Source: Brevundimonas sp. M20 (GTDB taxonomy: Bacteria > Pseudomonadota > Alphaproteobacteria > Caulobacterales > Caulobacteraceae). Taken from it: 64,000 bases of DNA. The notes under the pieces were generated by a model. The model saw only the letters and a list, made by a program, of their open reading frames with translations. It did not search any database and was not told the origin of the DNA. Shown here piece by piece: positions 1-7,995 of the stretch (the stretch's first letter is position 1; each line of letters starts with the position of its first letter). Made by a program: the position numbers and the translations under genes. The stretch lies in NCBI RefSeq assembly GCF_006547065.1, contig NZ_CP041243.1:1937001-2001000 (forward strand), read 5' to 3'.

Positions 1-38
1 ACATCGCCGAAGCCATCGCCGGGCTGGAGCGCGGCTAG
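1..38 (+). CDS. 3' end of an unidentified gene
   Basis: The first bases read in frame 3 as IAEAIAGLERG followed by TAG at 36-38. This is most likely the C-terminus of a gene that begins before the window. The piece is too short to identify. Confidence 0.4.
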   Translation, partial: IAEAIAGLERG

Positions 39-129
39 ACCTTTCCCTACCCATCTCCGATGGGGAGAAGACTGTTATGTTCAGCGAACGCGAATCCCCC
101 GACGCTCCGGCGCCCTCAAGGAGTTGTCC

Positions 130-540
130 ATGATCCGCCCCATCCTGATCGCCGCTGCCCTGTTCGCCGCTGCCCTGTTCGCCGCTACCCCGGCCCTCGC
201 CCAGGAGCCCGCGCCGCGTCACTACCGACTGGACGTGTCGGTCGTGCGCAACGGCGTCGAGGTCGTGTCGACCCACACCCAGATCATGGAGAACGCCCCG
301 GCCAGCGCATCGGCGACCCTCGGCGACACCACCTATGAGTTCGAGGCCAATCTGTTCACCGTCCAGGGCGACGGCGCCGACGCCCAGATGATGGTCGAGG
401 CCAATCTGGCCCGGAACGAGACCCGGATCGCCGCCCCGCGCCTGACCTTCCTGCGCGGCGAAATGGCCGAAATCGCCATCGGCGACGAGGCGGGTGACAT
501 CCTGAAAATGTCGATCATGCCTGTTCCCGCCGCCGACTGA
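130..540 (+). CDS. small secreted protein of unknown function
   Basis: A 136-aa protein. The ATG at 130 is preferred over the TTG at 124 because AAGGAG at 118-123 then sits six bases upstream. Residues 1-25 form a clear Sec signal peptide (hydrophobic, Ala/Leu-rich, ending TPALAQ), so the mature protein of about 110 residues is probably periplasmic. The rest has the alternating pattern of a beta-rich domain and no cysteines or known catalytic motif that I can see. The signal peptide contains a direct 15-bp duplication encoding AALFA twice. I do not recognise a family. It converges on the AIM24 gene across an inverted repeat. Confidence 0.75.
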   Translation: MIRPILIAAALFAAALFAATPALAQEPAPRHYRLDVSVVRNGVEVVSTHTQIMENAPASASATLGDTTYEFEANLFTVQGDGADAQMMVEANLARNETRIAAPRLTFLRGEMAEIAIGDEAGDILKMSIMPVPAAD

Positions 541-546
541 CCGGCC

Positions 547-583
547 CGCGTCTCCTCCCCATCTGCGATGGCGCGGAGACGCG
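547..583. terminator. inverted repeat between convergent genes
   Basis: CGCGTCTCC (547-555) is complementary to GGAGACGCG (575-583). The stem lies between two convergent stop codons (540 and 593), so a bidirectional transcription end is likely. There is no clear T-run on either side. Confidence 0.4.
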
Positions 584-592
584 TCACCGGCC

Positions 593-1291
593 CTACGACT
601 GCCCCTGCTGCATATAGGTTTCCTCATAGGGCTGGACCACGACCCAGCCCTCGCCCTGGAACTTCATCTGGATGCTCTCGCCCGAGCCCCGGCCGACGAA
701 GGTCTTCAGCGAGATGTCCGTGGCGATCTCCGGCGACAGGCCGCCGGACCAGGCCACCGTCGCGTTCGGATCGGTGAAGATCGGCCCGGTCTCGTGGCTG
801 ACCTTGAGGATCAGCGGGTCATAGTGGCTGGTGATCGCCACGATGCCGCTGCCACTCAGCTTCACATTGAACAGACCGCCGGACATCATCCCGGCCACCC
901 GCTTCATCATGGTGATCTGGTTGCTGACGCCGGTTTCCAGCGCCAGCACGTCGTTTCCGTTGGCGAAGATGGTCTCGTTGTCGAGGCGCAGCAGGGTGAT
1001 CTTCTTGCCGGTGTCGGCCAGATAGACGCGCCCCTGCCCCTCCACCTTCATCAGCACCATGCCCTCGCCACTGACGGCCTTCTTCAGCAGATTGCCGAGG
1101 CCCTGCTCCATCAGGCCCTGACGGGTGAATTTCACCGAGCCGGTGCGGGCCACCATCGCGCCCGCCTTGGCCCAGATCGCGCCGTTCAGCTTCACCTCCA
1201 GCAGATACTGGCTCTCCAGCTCAAAGGCTTCAGGGCTGACGTCCTTCTCCTTGTAGGCGGCGACGAACTCGGCGACGGTCTTGACCGGCAT
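593..1291 (-). CDS. AIM24 family protein
   Basis: A 232-aa protein beginning MPVKTVAEFV. A longer reading from 1366 exists, but its first 25 residues are Arg/Pro-rich and look like noise. GAGG lies about six bases upstream of the chosen ATG. The body is a repeated beta-strand, Gly-rich fold typical of the AIM24/TIGR00266 family: LKKAVSGEGMVLMKVEG, then FVGRGSGESIQMKFQGEGWV near the C-terminus. Bacterial members are widespread but have no settled biochemical role; the mitochondrial homologue affects inner-membrane organisation. There is no signal peptide or membrane segment. It stands alone, downstream of the photolyase gene on the same strand. Confidence 0.75.
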   Translation of the reverse strand: MPVKTVAEFVAAYKEKDVSPEAFELESQYLLEVKLNGAIWAKAGAMVARTGSVKFTRQGLMEQGLGNLLKKAVSGEGMVLMKVEGQGRVYLADTGKKITLLRLDNETIFANGNDVLALETGVSNQITMMKRVAGMMSGGLFNVKLSGSGIVAITSHYDPLILKVSHETGPIFTDPNATVAWSGGLSPEIATDISLKTFVGRGSGESIQMKFQGEGWVVVQPYEETYMQQGQS

Positions 1292-1398
1292 GGGAACCTC
1301 GAAGGGGGGTTTTCGGAAGCCGCGAGGCTGGGCGGGTATCCGTCGCGGCGCAAGCCGTTTGACCACCCGCCCTCGTCTTTTCCACGGACCTGACGTCC

Positions 1399-2982
1399 CT
1401 ATTCCGGGTTGTCCGCGAGCGGCGTCGCCCCCAGCGCCAGCCGCGTCGCCTCCGCCTCGGCCAGCAGGGCCGCGCGTTTGGCTTCGCCGAAACCGTCCAG
1501 CGTCCGGTAGGGCATGGCCAGCCGGATATTGTCGCGCAGCCGCCCCCGGTTCCGCTCAAGGAACCCCCAGTACAGCCGGTTGAAGGGACAGGCGCCGTCG
1601 CCGGACCTGCCCTTCACGTCATAGCGGCAGGCCCCGCAGTAGTCGCTCATCCGGTTGATGTAGGCCCCTGACGCCGCATACGGCTTCGACCCAACGATCC
1701 CCCCGTCGGCGAAGGTCGCCATGCCCCGCGTATTGGGCATCTCCACCCACTCATAGGCGTCGGCGTAGACGGTCATGTACCAGTCATCCACCGCGTCCGG
1801 ATGCACCCCCAGCATCATGGCCAGATTGCCCGTGACCATCAGCCGCTGGATATGGTGGGCATAGGCGTTGTCGCGGCTGGTCGCGACAACGTCGGCCACA
1901 CAGGCCATGTCCGTCTCGCCCGACCAGAAGAACCACGGCAGGGCGCGGTCGGCGTCCAGGAAGTTGCGCCGTCCGTACTCCGGCGACTTCAGCCAGTAGA
2001 CGCCGCGCACGAACTCCCGCCAGCCGAGGATCTGCCGGATGAAGCCCTCGACCGCATTCAGGGGCGCGGCCCCGGCGGCATACACCGCCTCGGCCCGGCG
2101 GCAGACGTCCAGCGGGTCCAGCAGGCCCAGGTTGATCGCGGTCGAGATCAGCCCGTGCCACATCCACGGCTGCCCCTCCGCCATCGCGTCCTGCCAGTCG
2201 CCGAAGCCCGGCAGGATGCGCGTCAGAAAGTCCTCCAGCACCGCCTCGGCGTCCGCGACCGTCACCGGCCAGCCGAACCCCTCCAGCGTCCCGAAATGCG
2301 CCGGGAACAGCCGCTCCACGTCCGCAATGGCCTCGCGCGTCATCGCGGACGGCGGCGTCTTCAGCCGCTCCGGCGGTCGCACGCCCTTGGCCGGCTTACG
2401 GCGGTTCTCCGTGTCATAGTTCCAGCGACCGCCCTCAGGCTCCGCGCCGTGCATCAGCAGCCCGGTCTCGCGCCGCATCTCGCGATAGAAATACTCCATC
2501 CGCAGTTCGCGCTTGTTCGCCGCCCAGCGCCGGAACCGGTCGTGTGAGCAGATGAACCGCCGGTCCTCGCGGACCTCGACCGGCACGCCCGCCGTCGCCG
2601 CGAACGCCTCCAGCGCCCCGGCCAGCCGCACCTCGCCGCATTCGGTCAGCACCACCCGCTCGAAGTCCCCGCCCTCCAGCGCGCGCGCCAGCTCCCCGAC
2701 GATGGAGTGGCTGTTGTCCGGCGCGTCGATCCGCACATAGCGCACGCTCACGCCCCGCCCCTCCAGCCGCGCCGCATGGGCCCGCATGGCGGCGAAGGTC
2801 AGGGCGATCTTCTGCTTGTGGTGCCGCACATAGGTGGCTTCCTCGCGCACCTCGGCCATCAGCACCACGTCCCGGGCGGCGTCCAGATCGGCCAGCCCCG
2901 CCAGCCCGTCCGACAGCTGGTCTCCCAGCACCAGTCTCAGGGTCGCGCCACGCCGGGCCGGGTCGGGGTTCGTCATCGCCAT
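1399..2982 (-). CDS. phrB: PhrB-type [4Fe-4S] (6-4) photolyase / cryptochrome-related protein
   Basis: A 527-aa flavoprotein of the FeS-BCP/CryPro group, which uses light to repair (6-4) photoproducts with FAD, a lumazine antenna and an iron-sulfur cluster. The N-terminal alpha/beta antenna domain starts with [10 protein letters not shown]. The FAD-binding half includes [13 protein letters not shown] and [18 protein letters not shown]. The four cluster cysteines are C361, C449, C452 and C465, each exactly 11 residues after the Agrobacterium PhrB ligands (350, 438, 441, 454). His376-His377 match the catalytic His365-His366 with the same offset. All key residues are present, so I expect an active enzyme. 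An alternative start two codons later (2976) is possible. It is divergent from mutL, a second repair gene. Confidence 0.92.
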   Translation of the reverse strand: MAMTNPDPARRGATLRLVLGDQLSDGLAGLADLDAARDVVLMAEVREEATYVRHHKQKIALTFAAMRAHAARLEGRGVSVRYVRIDAPDNSHSIVGELARALEGGDFERVVLTECGEVRLAGALEAFAATAGVPVEVREDRRFICSHDRFRRWAANKRELRMEYFYREMRRETGLLMHGAEPEGGRWNYDTENRRKPAKGVRPPERLKTPPSAMTREAIADVERLFPAHFGTLEGFGWPVTVADAEAVLEDFLTRILPGFGDWQDAMAEGQPWMWHGLISTAINLGLLDPLDVCRRAEAVYAAGAAPLNAVEGFIRQILGWREFVRGVYWLKSPEYGRRNFLDADRALPWFFWSGETDMACVADVVATSRDNAYAHHIQRLMVTGNLAMMLGVHPDAVDDWYMTVYADAYEWVEMPNTRGMATFADGGIVGSKPYAASGAYINRMSDYCGACRYDVKGRSGDGACPFNRLYWGFLERNRGRLRDNIRLAMPYRTLDGFGEAKRAALLAEAEATRLALGATPLADNPE

Positions 2983-3068
2983 GCCCTGTCTCTAGGCGCC
3001 TCCGCCCCCGGTCGCCAAGGCCCGCGCCCCTTCTTCCCTTTCCCGGATCAGGCCATACTTGCGAATCC

Positions 3069-4964
3069 ATGCCCATCCGTCGCCTCCCCCCCGAGACCGT
3101 CAATCGCATCGCCGCCGGCGAGGTGGTCGAACGCCCGGCCAGCGCCATCAAGGAGCTGGTCGAGAACGCGCTGGACGCGGGCAGCACCCGTATCGAGATC
3201 CAGGCGGACGGCGGAGGCCTGTCGCGCATCCTCATCGCCGACGACGGTCACGGCATGGCCCCGGACCAGCTGGCCCTGTGCGTCGAGCGCCACGCCACCT
3301 CCAAGCTGGAACCCGACGACGCGGGCGACGTGGACCTGCTGCGCATCCACACCCTGGGCTTCCGGGGCGAGGCCCTGCCCTCCATCGGCTCGGTCGCCCG
3401 CCTGACCATCACCAGCCGCCCCCGTGAAGGCGGCGACGCCCACCAGATCACCGTCGAGGGCGGCGACCAGAAACCTGTCGCCCCCGCCGGCTTCCCCGGC
3501 CCGCACGGCGCCCGCGTCGAGGTCCGCGACCTCTTCTACGCCACCCCCGCCCGGCTGAAGTTCATGAAGTCCGAGCGCTCGGAGGCCATGGCCATCTCGG
3601 AGGAGATCAAACGCCAGGCCATGGCGCATGAGGATGTCGCCTTCACCCTCGATCTCGACGGCAAGACCGTCCTGCGCCTGCCCGCCGAACACCCCGGCGA
3701 CCACGGTCGGTTGAAGCGCCTCGCCGCCCTGCTGGGCCGGGATTTCGAGGCCAACGCCCTGCTGATTGATCAGGAGCGCGACGGCGTCCGGCTGACCGGC
3801 TACGCGGGCCTGCCCACCTACAGCCGGGGCAACGCCGCCCACCAGTATCTGTTCGTCAACGGCCGCCCGGTGAAGGACCGCCTGCTGCAAGGCGCCCTGC
3901 GCGGCGCCTACGCCGACTTCCTCGCCCGCGACCGGCACCCGGCGGCGGTCCTCTTCCTCGACATCGACCCGCTCTATGTCGATGTGAACGTCCACCCGGC
4001 CAAGGCCGAGGTCCGCTTCCGCGATCCCGCCCTCGTGCGCGGCCTGATCGTCGGCGCCCTGCGCCACGCCCTCGCCGCCGCCGGCCACCGCGCCAGCACC
4101 ACAGTCGCCGCCGACGCCCTCTCAGGCTTCCGCGCCCACGAAGGCGTGACCGCGCCGGGTGTGGGGAGTGGGGCATGGGGTGTGGGGTCGGGCGGCGGAA
4201 ACGCCTCCGGCTACAGCGGCTGGCAAGCCTGGGCCGCCCCCGCCACCCAGACCGCCCAGATCCTCCCCGGCCTCAACGACCGCAGCGCCCGCGTCGAGAC
4301 CTTCGACACACCCCACACCCTGCACCCCACGCCCTACACGCCCGGCGCGCCCCACACCCCACACCCCACACCCGACCCCCTCGACTTCCCCCTCGGCGCC
4401 GCCCGCGCCCAGCTGCACGGCACCTATATCGTCGCCCAGACCCGCGACGGGCTGGTCGTGGTCGACCAGCACGCGGCGCACGAGCGGCTGGTCTATGAGC
4501 GGATGAAGTCCCAGATGGCCGAGGGGGCCGTCACCCGTCAGGCCCTGCTGGCGCCCGAGGTGGTCGAGCTGGACCCCGCCGAGGCCGACCGCGTCGCCGC
4601 CCGCGCCGAGGAGCTGGCCGAGCTGGGCCTGATCGTCGAAGCCTTCGGCGGCGGCGCCGTCCTGGTCCGCGAGACCCCCGCCCTGCTGGGCGACACCGAC
4701 GTTCAGGGCCTGATCCGCGACATCGCCGACGACCTCGCCGAACACGGCGCCGCCCTGTCGCTCAAGGAGCGCATGGCCGAAGTCTGCGGCACCATGGCCT
4801 GCCACGGCTCCGTCCGCGCGGGCCGCGTCCTCAGCGCCCCCGAAATGAACGCCCTCCTCCGCCAGATGGAAGCCACCCCACACTCAGGCCAGTGCAACCA
4901 CGGTCGGCCGACCTATGTGGAGCTAAAGCTGGGCGATCTGGAGAAGCTGTTCGGGCGGCGGTGA
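3069..4964 (+). CDS. mutL: DNA mismatch repair protein MutL
   Basis: A 631-aa GHKL ATPase and latent endonuclease linking MutS mismatch recognition to strand removal. N-terminal motifs are present: [13 protein letters not shown] (residues about 28-40), DDGHGM, and [11 protein letters not shown]. The C-terminal domain has [12 protein letters not shown], which fits the endonuclease motif DQHA(x)2E(x)4E, plus [10 protein letters not shown] and [11 protein letters not shown]. This is therefore a nicking-type MutL, unlike that of E. coli. The linker (residues about 363-436) is odd: it is partly encoded by heptanucleotide repeats and reads as Gly/Val/Ser-rich, then His-Thr-Pro-rich sequence, without breaking the frame. 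The photolyase gene is divergent from it, and an AT-rich island follows its stop codon. Confidence 0.95.
   Translation: MPIRRLPPETVNRIAAGEVVERPASAIKELVENALDAGSTRIEIQADGGGLSRILIADDGHGMAPDQLALCVERHATSKLEPDDAGDVDLLRIHTLGFRGEALPSIGSVARLTITSRPREGGDAHQITVEGGDQKPVAPAGFPGPHGARVEVRDLFYATPARLKFMKSERSEAMAISEEIKRQAMAHEDVAFTLDLDGKTVLRLPAEHPGDHGRLKRLAALLGRDFEANALLIDQERDGVRLTGYAGLPTYSRGNAAHQYLFVNGRPVKDRLLQGALRGAYADFLARDRHPAAVLFLDIDPLYVDVNVHPAKAEVRFRDPALVRGLIVGALRHALAAAGHRASTTVAADALSGFRAHEGVTAPGVGSGAWGVGSGGGNASGYSGWQAWAAPATQTAQILPGLNDRSARVETFDTPHTLHPTPYTPGAPHTPHPTPDPLDFPLGAARAQLHGTYIVAQTRDGLVVVDQHAAHERLVYERMKSQMAEGAVTRQALLAPEVVELDPAEADRVAARAEELAELGLIVEAFGGGAVLVRETPALLGDTDVQGLIRDIADDLAEHGAALSLKERMAEVCGTMACHGSVRAGRVLSAPEMNALLRQMEATPHSGQCNHGRPTYVELKLGDLEKLFGRR
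4157..4373. repeat. heptanucleotide inverted-repeat element A (inside mutL)
   Basis: The left arm (4157-4191) is five 7-nt units of the type GGGTGTG (variants GGGAGTG, GGGCATG, GGGTCGG). The right arm (4307-4373) holds complementary CACACCC units, three of them perfect at 4353-4373. About 115 bp of ordinary-looking mutL linker sequence lies between. All units keep the 7-nt register, and the reading frame is preserved. Related to elements B to E below. Confidence 0.8.
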
Positions 4965-5048
4965 GACAACGGCGATTTGCCAGTTTCCCGTAAAAGTCAT
5001 ACCCATTGCCTAGAATCACTGAAGCAATGGACTCTACGGAACCGCTAC

Positions 5049-5972
5049 ATGCCCGCCGCTATTGGTTTGAGATTTTACAAGATTTTTGCAAAACGCTTGC
5101 GTGGAAAATACGATGAAATCGCAACCGCTAGCGATCTCTCGGTGACCATACCTGACTATCTGTCCAACTTCGTAGACAGCCATTCCGAAGATGACACGGT
5201 TGCAGACGCTGAGAAGGAGCGTAGCTATTATTTCGTGCCTGCCGAAAATTACGGGATAGGCAGCATCCGAGGTCACGTGCACTACGGAACTTTCGGTTTC
5301 GAAAGCAAAATTAAAAAATACAAATCCAAGGCTGTGGCTTACAAGAGAGCTAGCAGCGACACCGAAGAAATAGCGCTCTATTTTGACATTTGGTGCGTTC
5401 CGAAAGAAGATTTCGCAATTTTGGCGTTACAATCTTTTGGAGGACGATCATGCGTTCATCTTGTTTTACATGACATGCAGATCGAATTTGAGAAAGCCAA
5501 CAAAGATTTTAGGCTTCACGCACACAAACTTATGGGCAACGATTCGCCCATAACCCTGTACGGTGACGCTCCCGTTAAGAAGTTAAAGCTCACTAAGCAC
5601 AATGCACAGAGCGATAGCTTCGGCAGTTACCGCCCCGGAAAGCCACCGCGGCCGGTCGATATTGAGATTTCCTACAAAGCGAAACGCGGCGGAGCGCTCG
5701 GTAGCCTTCGGGACATGGGCGGCGTACTGAACGAAAACGACAAGGGCATTATCGTTTTCGAAGGTGGCGAGTTCGACGAAGTGGTAGCGGAAGTGATGAT
5801 TGGTAATAGGCGTCGCCCCGTCGGCCTAATCGGAGCTAACTCCGAGACAGGTGCCATCGACGTCTCAGAATCCATCACTTACGGGGCCGACGGCCACCCC
5901 ACGCTCGACAGCATAAAAAAACAATCAAATCTAATAATCCAAGATTTCTATAAGCGCTTAAAGAGCATTTAG
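5049..5972 (+). CDS. unknown soluble protein of the AT-rich island (gene 1)
   Basis: A 307-aa protein from the ATG at 5049 (MPAAIGLRFYKIFAKRL). A TTG at 4977 would add 24 poor-looking residues. No signal peptide or membrane segment is visible. The N-terminal half is mixed alpha/beta with Tyr/Phe-rich strands (SYYFVPAENYGIGSIRGHVH). The middle has an apparent conserved core, EEIALYFDIWCVPKEDFAILALQS followed by a Gly-Gly turn, then an amphipathic helix. The C-terminal half has Gly-rich turns and ends KRLKSI. I do not recognise the family. One base separates it from the membrane gene, so the two are probably translated together as a cytosolic plus membrane pair, an arrangement common in anti-phage systems. 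The defence role is inference. Confidence 0.75.
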   Translation: MPAAIGLRFYKIFAKRLRGKYDEIATASDLSVTIPDYLSNFVDSHSEDDTVADAEKERSYYFVPAENYGIGSIRGHVHYGTFGFESKIKKYKSKAVAYKRASSDTEEIALYFDIWCVPKEDFAILALQSFGGRSCVHLVLHDMQIEFEKANKDFRLHAHKLMGNDSPITLYGDAPVKKLKLTKHNAQSDSFGSYRPGKPPRPVDIEISYKAKRGGALGSLRDMGGVLNENDKGIIVFEGGEFDEVVAEVMIGNRRRPVGLIGANSETGAIDVSESITYGADGHPTLDSIKKQSNLIIQDFYKRLKSI

Positions 5973-5973
5973 G

Positions 5974-6501
5974 ATGAAAATAGATATTATTCCGATAATA
6001 AAAGATCACATCGAAACGCTTCGAGACGACCGAAGCGGACGGTACTCATTCAACGATTTCGCGTTGTTTTACGGAGCCCCTTTGGTCGGAGGAGCATCAA
6101 TAGCTTACAGCTCAATAAAATTTGATTCCAACTTTTACAATGTATCAATAACATTTTTTGGAATATTTATAGCATTACTGCTAAATGTTCAGGTTGCTGT
6201 ATTTGGTATATTTCAAAGAAAATGGGAGAAACCTGAAGATGAAAACCTAGCCGAGATACAAAAATCCAAGCTGGAGCAACGCAGAAGTTTATTGGGCGAG
6301 CTAAATTCAAATTTGTCCTACTTAATATTGATCAGCTGCTTTTCTTTAGTTACTTTCTTAGTTTTTTTTGTTTTTCCTTTTCGTGGTTCATTTTCATCAG
6401 TTATTTCGTGCGTGCTATACGGTCACTTTGTTCTGACGCTGATGATGTCAGTAAAGCGAGCGCACACCTTGTTTCAGATGGAGTACGAAGGACATTGCTG
6501 A
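5974..6501 (+). CDS. unknown four-helix membrane protein of the island (gene 2)
   Basis: A 175-aa protein. After a charged N-terminus of about 28 residues there is one weak hydrophobic stretch (about 30-46) and three strong ones (about 55-80, 114-135 and 141-160). A charged cytosolic-type loop at 81-112 (EKPEDENLAEIQKSKLEQRR) resembles a short coiled coil. The C-terminus is short and ends in cysteine. The composition is AT-rich (many TTT, ATA and TTA codons), unlike its neighbours beyond the island. The start lies one base after the stop of gene 1. The family is not recognised. A membrane-effector role next to a soluble sensor is plausible by arrangement only. Confidence 0.75.
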   Translation: MKIDIIPIIKDHIETLRDDRSGRYSFNDFALFYGAPLVGGASIAYSSIKFDSNFYNVSITFFGIFIALLLNVQVAVFGIFQRKWEKPEDENLAEIQKSKLEQRRSLLGELNSNLSYLILISCFSLVTFLVFFVFPFRGSFSSVISCVLYGHFVLTLMMSVKRAHTLFQMEYEGHC

Positions 6502-6520
6502 TCGAGTAAAGCAACATAAT

Positions 6521-6690
6521 ACATTCCATCCTCTTCGCCTGCCTCGGCAACCTCTGTCGCTCGCCGCTCACCGAGGTTGCCCTGCGCGCTAAAGCCACCC
6601 GGCTCCGGCTTGAGCTGATCGTCGAATTCACCGGGAACGGGAACTGCATGCGGGCGAGTTGCCGAATAAGCGGGCCATCGCGGTGACCGC
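6521..6690 (+). pseudogene. decayed N-terminal fragment of a low-molecular-weight tyrosine phosphatase
   Basis: From 6528 the sequence translates as ILFACLGNLCRSPLTEVALR and continues alignably for about 45 codons. The intact phosphatase at 7412 reads ILFVCLGNICRSPLAEGALR, so nucleotide similarity is obvious. The start codon is lost: the bases before the first matching codon no longer spell ATG-CCC-TCC. Similarity fades after about 6650, and the frame ends at TGA 6684-6686. It lies on the same strand as the intact gene, at the distal edge of the AT-rich island. It may be a diverged partial duplicate or a remnant brought in with the island. Confidence 0.75.
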
Positions 6691-6729
6691 GCCCCGTCCC
6701 ACCAGCAGCACGACGACCGCCCCTCCCCC

Positions 6730-7272
6730 TCACACCCCCCGATCCGCCAGCATCGCCAGTTCCTCATAGATCGCGTCACCCGACCGGCTCTCGGCATTCC
6801 GCCAGTTGGTGGCGGTGGCGGGGTTCACCAGCATCCCGTCGGCCGTCAGGACCAGCACATTGGGCAGGCCGGGCAGTTCCGGCAGGCCGAACCGGCGGGC
6901 GATGGCGAGGTTGTGGCCGTCGCCGGTGCGGGGCATGCCGATGTTGACGAACACCAGCTCGTATTTGCGCTCGATCAGGGCGGCGAAGCGTTCGGTCTCC
7001 AGCCAGCCGGCCAGGGTGCGGCTGTCGCTGCACCAGTTGGCGCCCATGACCAGCAGGACCCGCTTGCCGGACGCCCGGGCGCGCTCCAGCGCCGCATCCA
7101 CGTCGCCCATCGCATTGTCGCTGACCAGATAGGCGCGCGCCTGCGGCCGGGGCGCTTCCGGCGGCGTCAACGCGACCGCCGCCACGGGCGCAGCAGGGGC
7201 GACCGGCCCGGAGGTGGTGGCGCAACCGGCCAGAGCGCTCGCGACCACGAGCAACGACACGACAGTTCTCAT
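6730..7272 (-). CDS. thioredoxin-family lipoprotein with single-Cys active site
   Basis: A 180-aa protein starting MRTVVSLLVV. An ATG three codons upstream is also possible. The signal peptide ends in lipobox LAGC, so Cys17 should be lipidated and the protein anchored in the envelope. After a Pro/Ala-rich spacer comes a thioredoxin-like domain with GANWCSDSRTL at the active site. Normal thioredoxins have CxxC; here the second cysteine is serine, so a dithiol reductase cycle is unlikely. An isomerase-like or binding role is possible. The cis-Pro region is seen in LPGLPNVLVL. It is divergent from the phosphatase gene. Confidence 0.8.
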   Translation of the reverse strand: MRTVVSLLVVASALAGCATTSGPVAPAAPVAAVALTPPEAPRPQARAYLVSDNAMGDVDAALERARASGKRVLLVMGANWCSDSRTLAGWLETERFAALIERKYELVFVNIGMPRTGDGHNLAIARRFGLPELPGLPNVLVLTADGMLVNPATATNWRNAESRSGDAIYEELAMLADRGV

Positions 7273-7411
7273 TTTCAGCATCCCCCCGCCGGCCTCATCG
7301 CCCGCGTCCGGCCCGCTTCTCCGACACTTTCGCGACGCGCTCAACAGCGTTCGCCACCGGCCCCGGAACCGTTCAGACTGCGCGGCCCATCCCGCCCCCA
7401 GGTCGCCCCCC

Positions 7412-7873
7412 ATGCCCTCCATCCTCTTCGTCTGCCTCGGCAACATCTGTCGCTCGCCGCTGGCGGAGGGCGCCCTGCGCGCGGAGGCGGCCCGGCTCGG
7501 GTTCGACCTGATCGTGGACTCCGCCGGGACCGGAAACTGGCACGCGGGCGAGGCGCCGGATGAGCGGGCGCAGCGCACCGCGCTGAAGCATGGCGTCGAC
7601 ATCTCGGCCCTGCGCGCGCGGCAGGTGACCAAGGGCGACTTCCGCCGCTTCACCCACATCATCGCGCTGGACCATGAGAACCTGTCCAACCTGCGCAAGC
7701 TGGCCCCGTCAGACTCGACCGCCGAACTCAGCCTGCTGCTGGACCACGTCCCCGGCCGCGAGGGTCAGGCCGTCACCGACCCCTGGTTCGGCGACGAGGC
7801 CGGGTTCGAGGTCACATGGGACGAGGTCGAGGCGGCGGCGCGGGGACTGGCGGCACAGCTTCGGGCGCTCTGA
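7412..7873 (+). CDS. low-molecular-weight protein-tyrosine phosphatase
   Basis: A 153-aa protein, the normal size for the family. The P-loop CLGNICRS at residues 8-15 gives nucleophile Cys8 and Arg14. The general acid Asp123 lies in DPWFG. The short distance from ATG to the P-loop supports the start at 7412. Family members dephosphorylate phosphotyrosine, including bacterial tyrosine kinases, or act in stress signalling; the substrate here is unknown. No tyrosine kinase is adjacent, and the exopolysaccharide genes are 17 kb away. A decayed partial copy lies at 6521-6690. The stop codon is followed by heptanucleotide element B. Confidence 0.9.
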   Translation: MPSILFVCLGNICRSPLAEGALRAEAARLGFDLIVDSAGTGNWHAGEAPDERAQRTALKHGVDISALRARQVTKGDFRRFTHIIALDHENLSNLRKLAPSDSTAELSLLLDHVPGREGQAVTDPWFGDEAGFEVTWDEVEAAARGLAAQLRAL

Positions 7874-7886
7874 GCGTCACTTTTGG

Positions 7887-7995
7887 GGGTGTGGGGTGTC
7901 GGGTGTGGGCATGCCCCGGCGTCCCGCCAATCCCCACTGCCCACTGCCCACTGCCTACTGCCTACCCGACACCCCACACCCCATCCCCTACGCCC
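7887..7995. repeat. heptanucleotide inverted-repeat element B
   Basis: Left arm: GGGTGTG, GGGTGTC, GGGTGTG, then GGCATGC (7887-7914). A short core follows, then right-arm units from 7933: three CCCACTG, CCTACTG, CCTACCC, GACACCC, CACACCC, CATCCCC, TACGCCC, all in 7-nt register. The core GGCATGCCCC-GGCGT-CCGC-ATCCC is shared with element C. The right arm runs over the stop codon (7988-7990) of the kelch gene. It lies between two convergent genes. Confidence 0.85.

Larger units (their letters stand above)
4965..6690. other. AT-rich two-gene island with decayed edge
   Basis: From just after the mutL stop codon to about 6500 the base composition falls to roughly 40% G+C by eye (lower still around 6120-6400), against about two thirds in the flanks. 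Third codon positions are often A or T and rare codons such as ATA and AGA appear. The segment holds two coupled genes and is followed by a phosphatase gene fragment. I see no transposase, integrase, terminal repeats or tRNA at the edges. This fits a horizontally acquired cassette of defence-island type, but function is unproven. Confidence 0.7.

Noticed and set aside
593..1393. Plus-strand open frame at 794-1393 as a gene
   Set aside because: It is the antisense of the AIM24 gene, His/Gln/Leu-rich, with no family motif or ribosome-binding site.
5049..6501. Assignment of the AT-rich pair to Kiwa (KwaA/KwaB)
   Set aside because: Sizes and the soluble plus membrane design are similar, but I see no sequence match and the gene order is reversed.
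7921..7995. Short regularly spaced repeats that look like a CRISPR array
   Set aside because: The units are seven bases with no spacers, and no cas genes are near.
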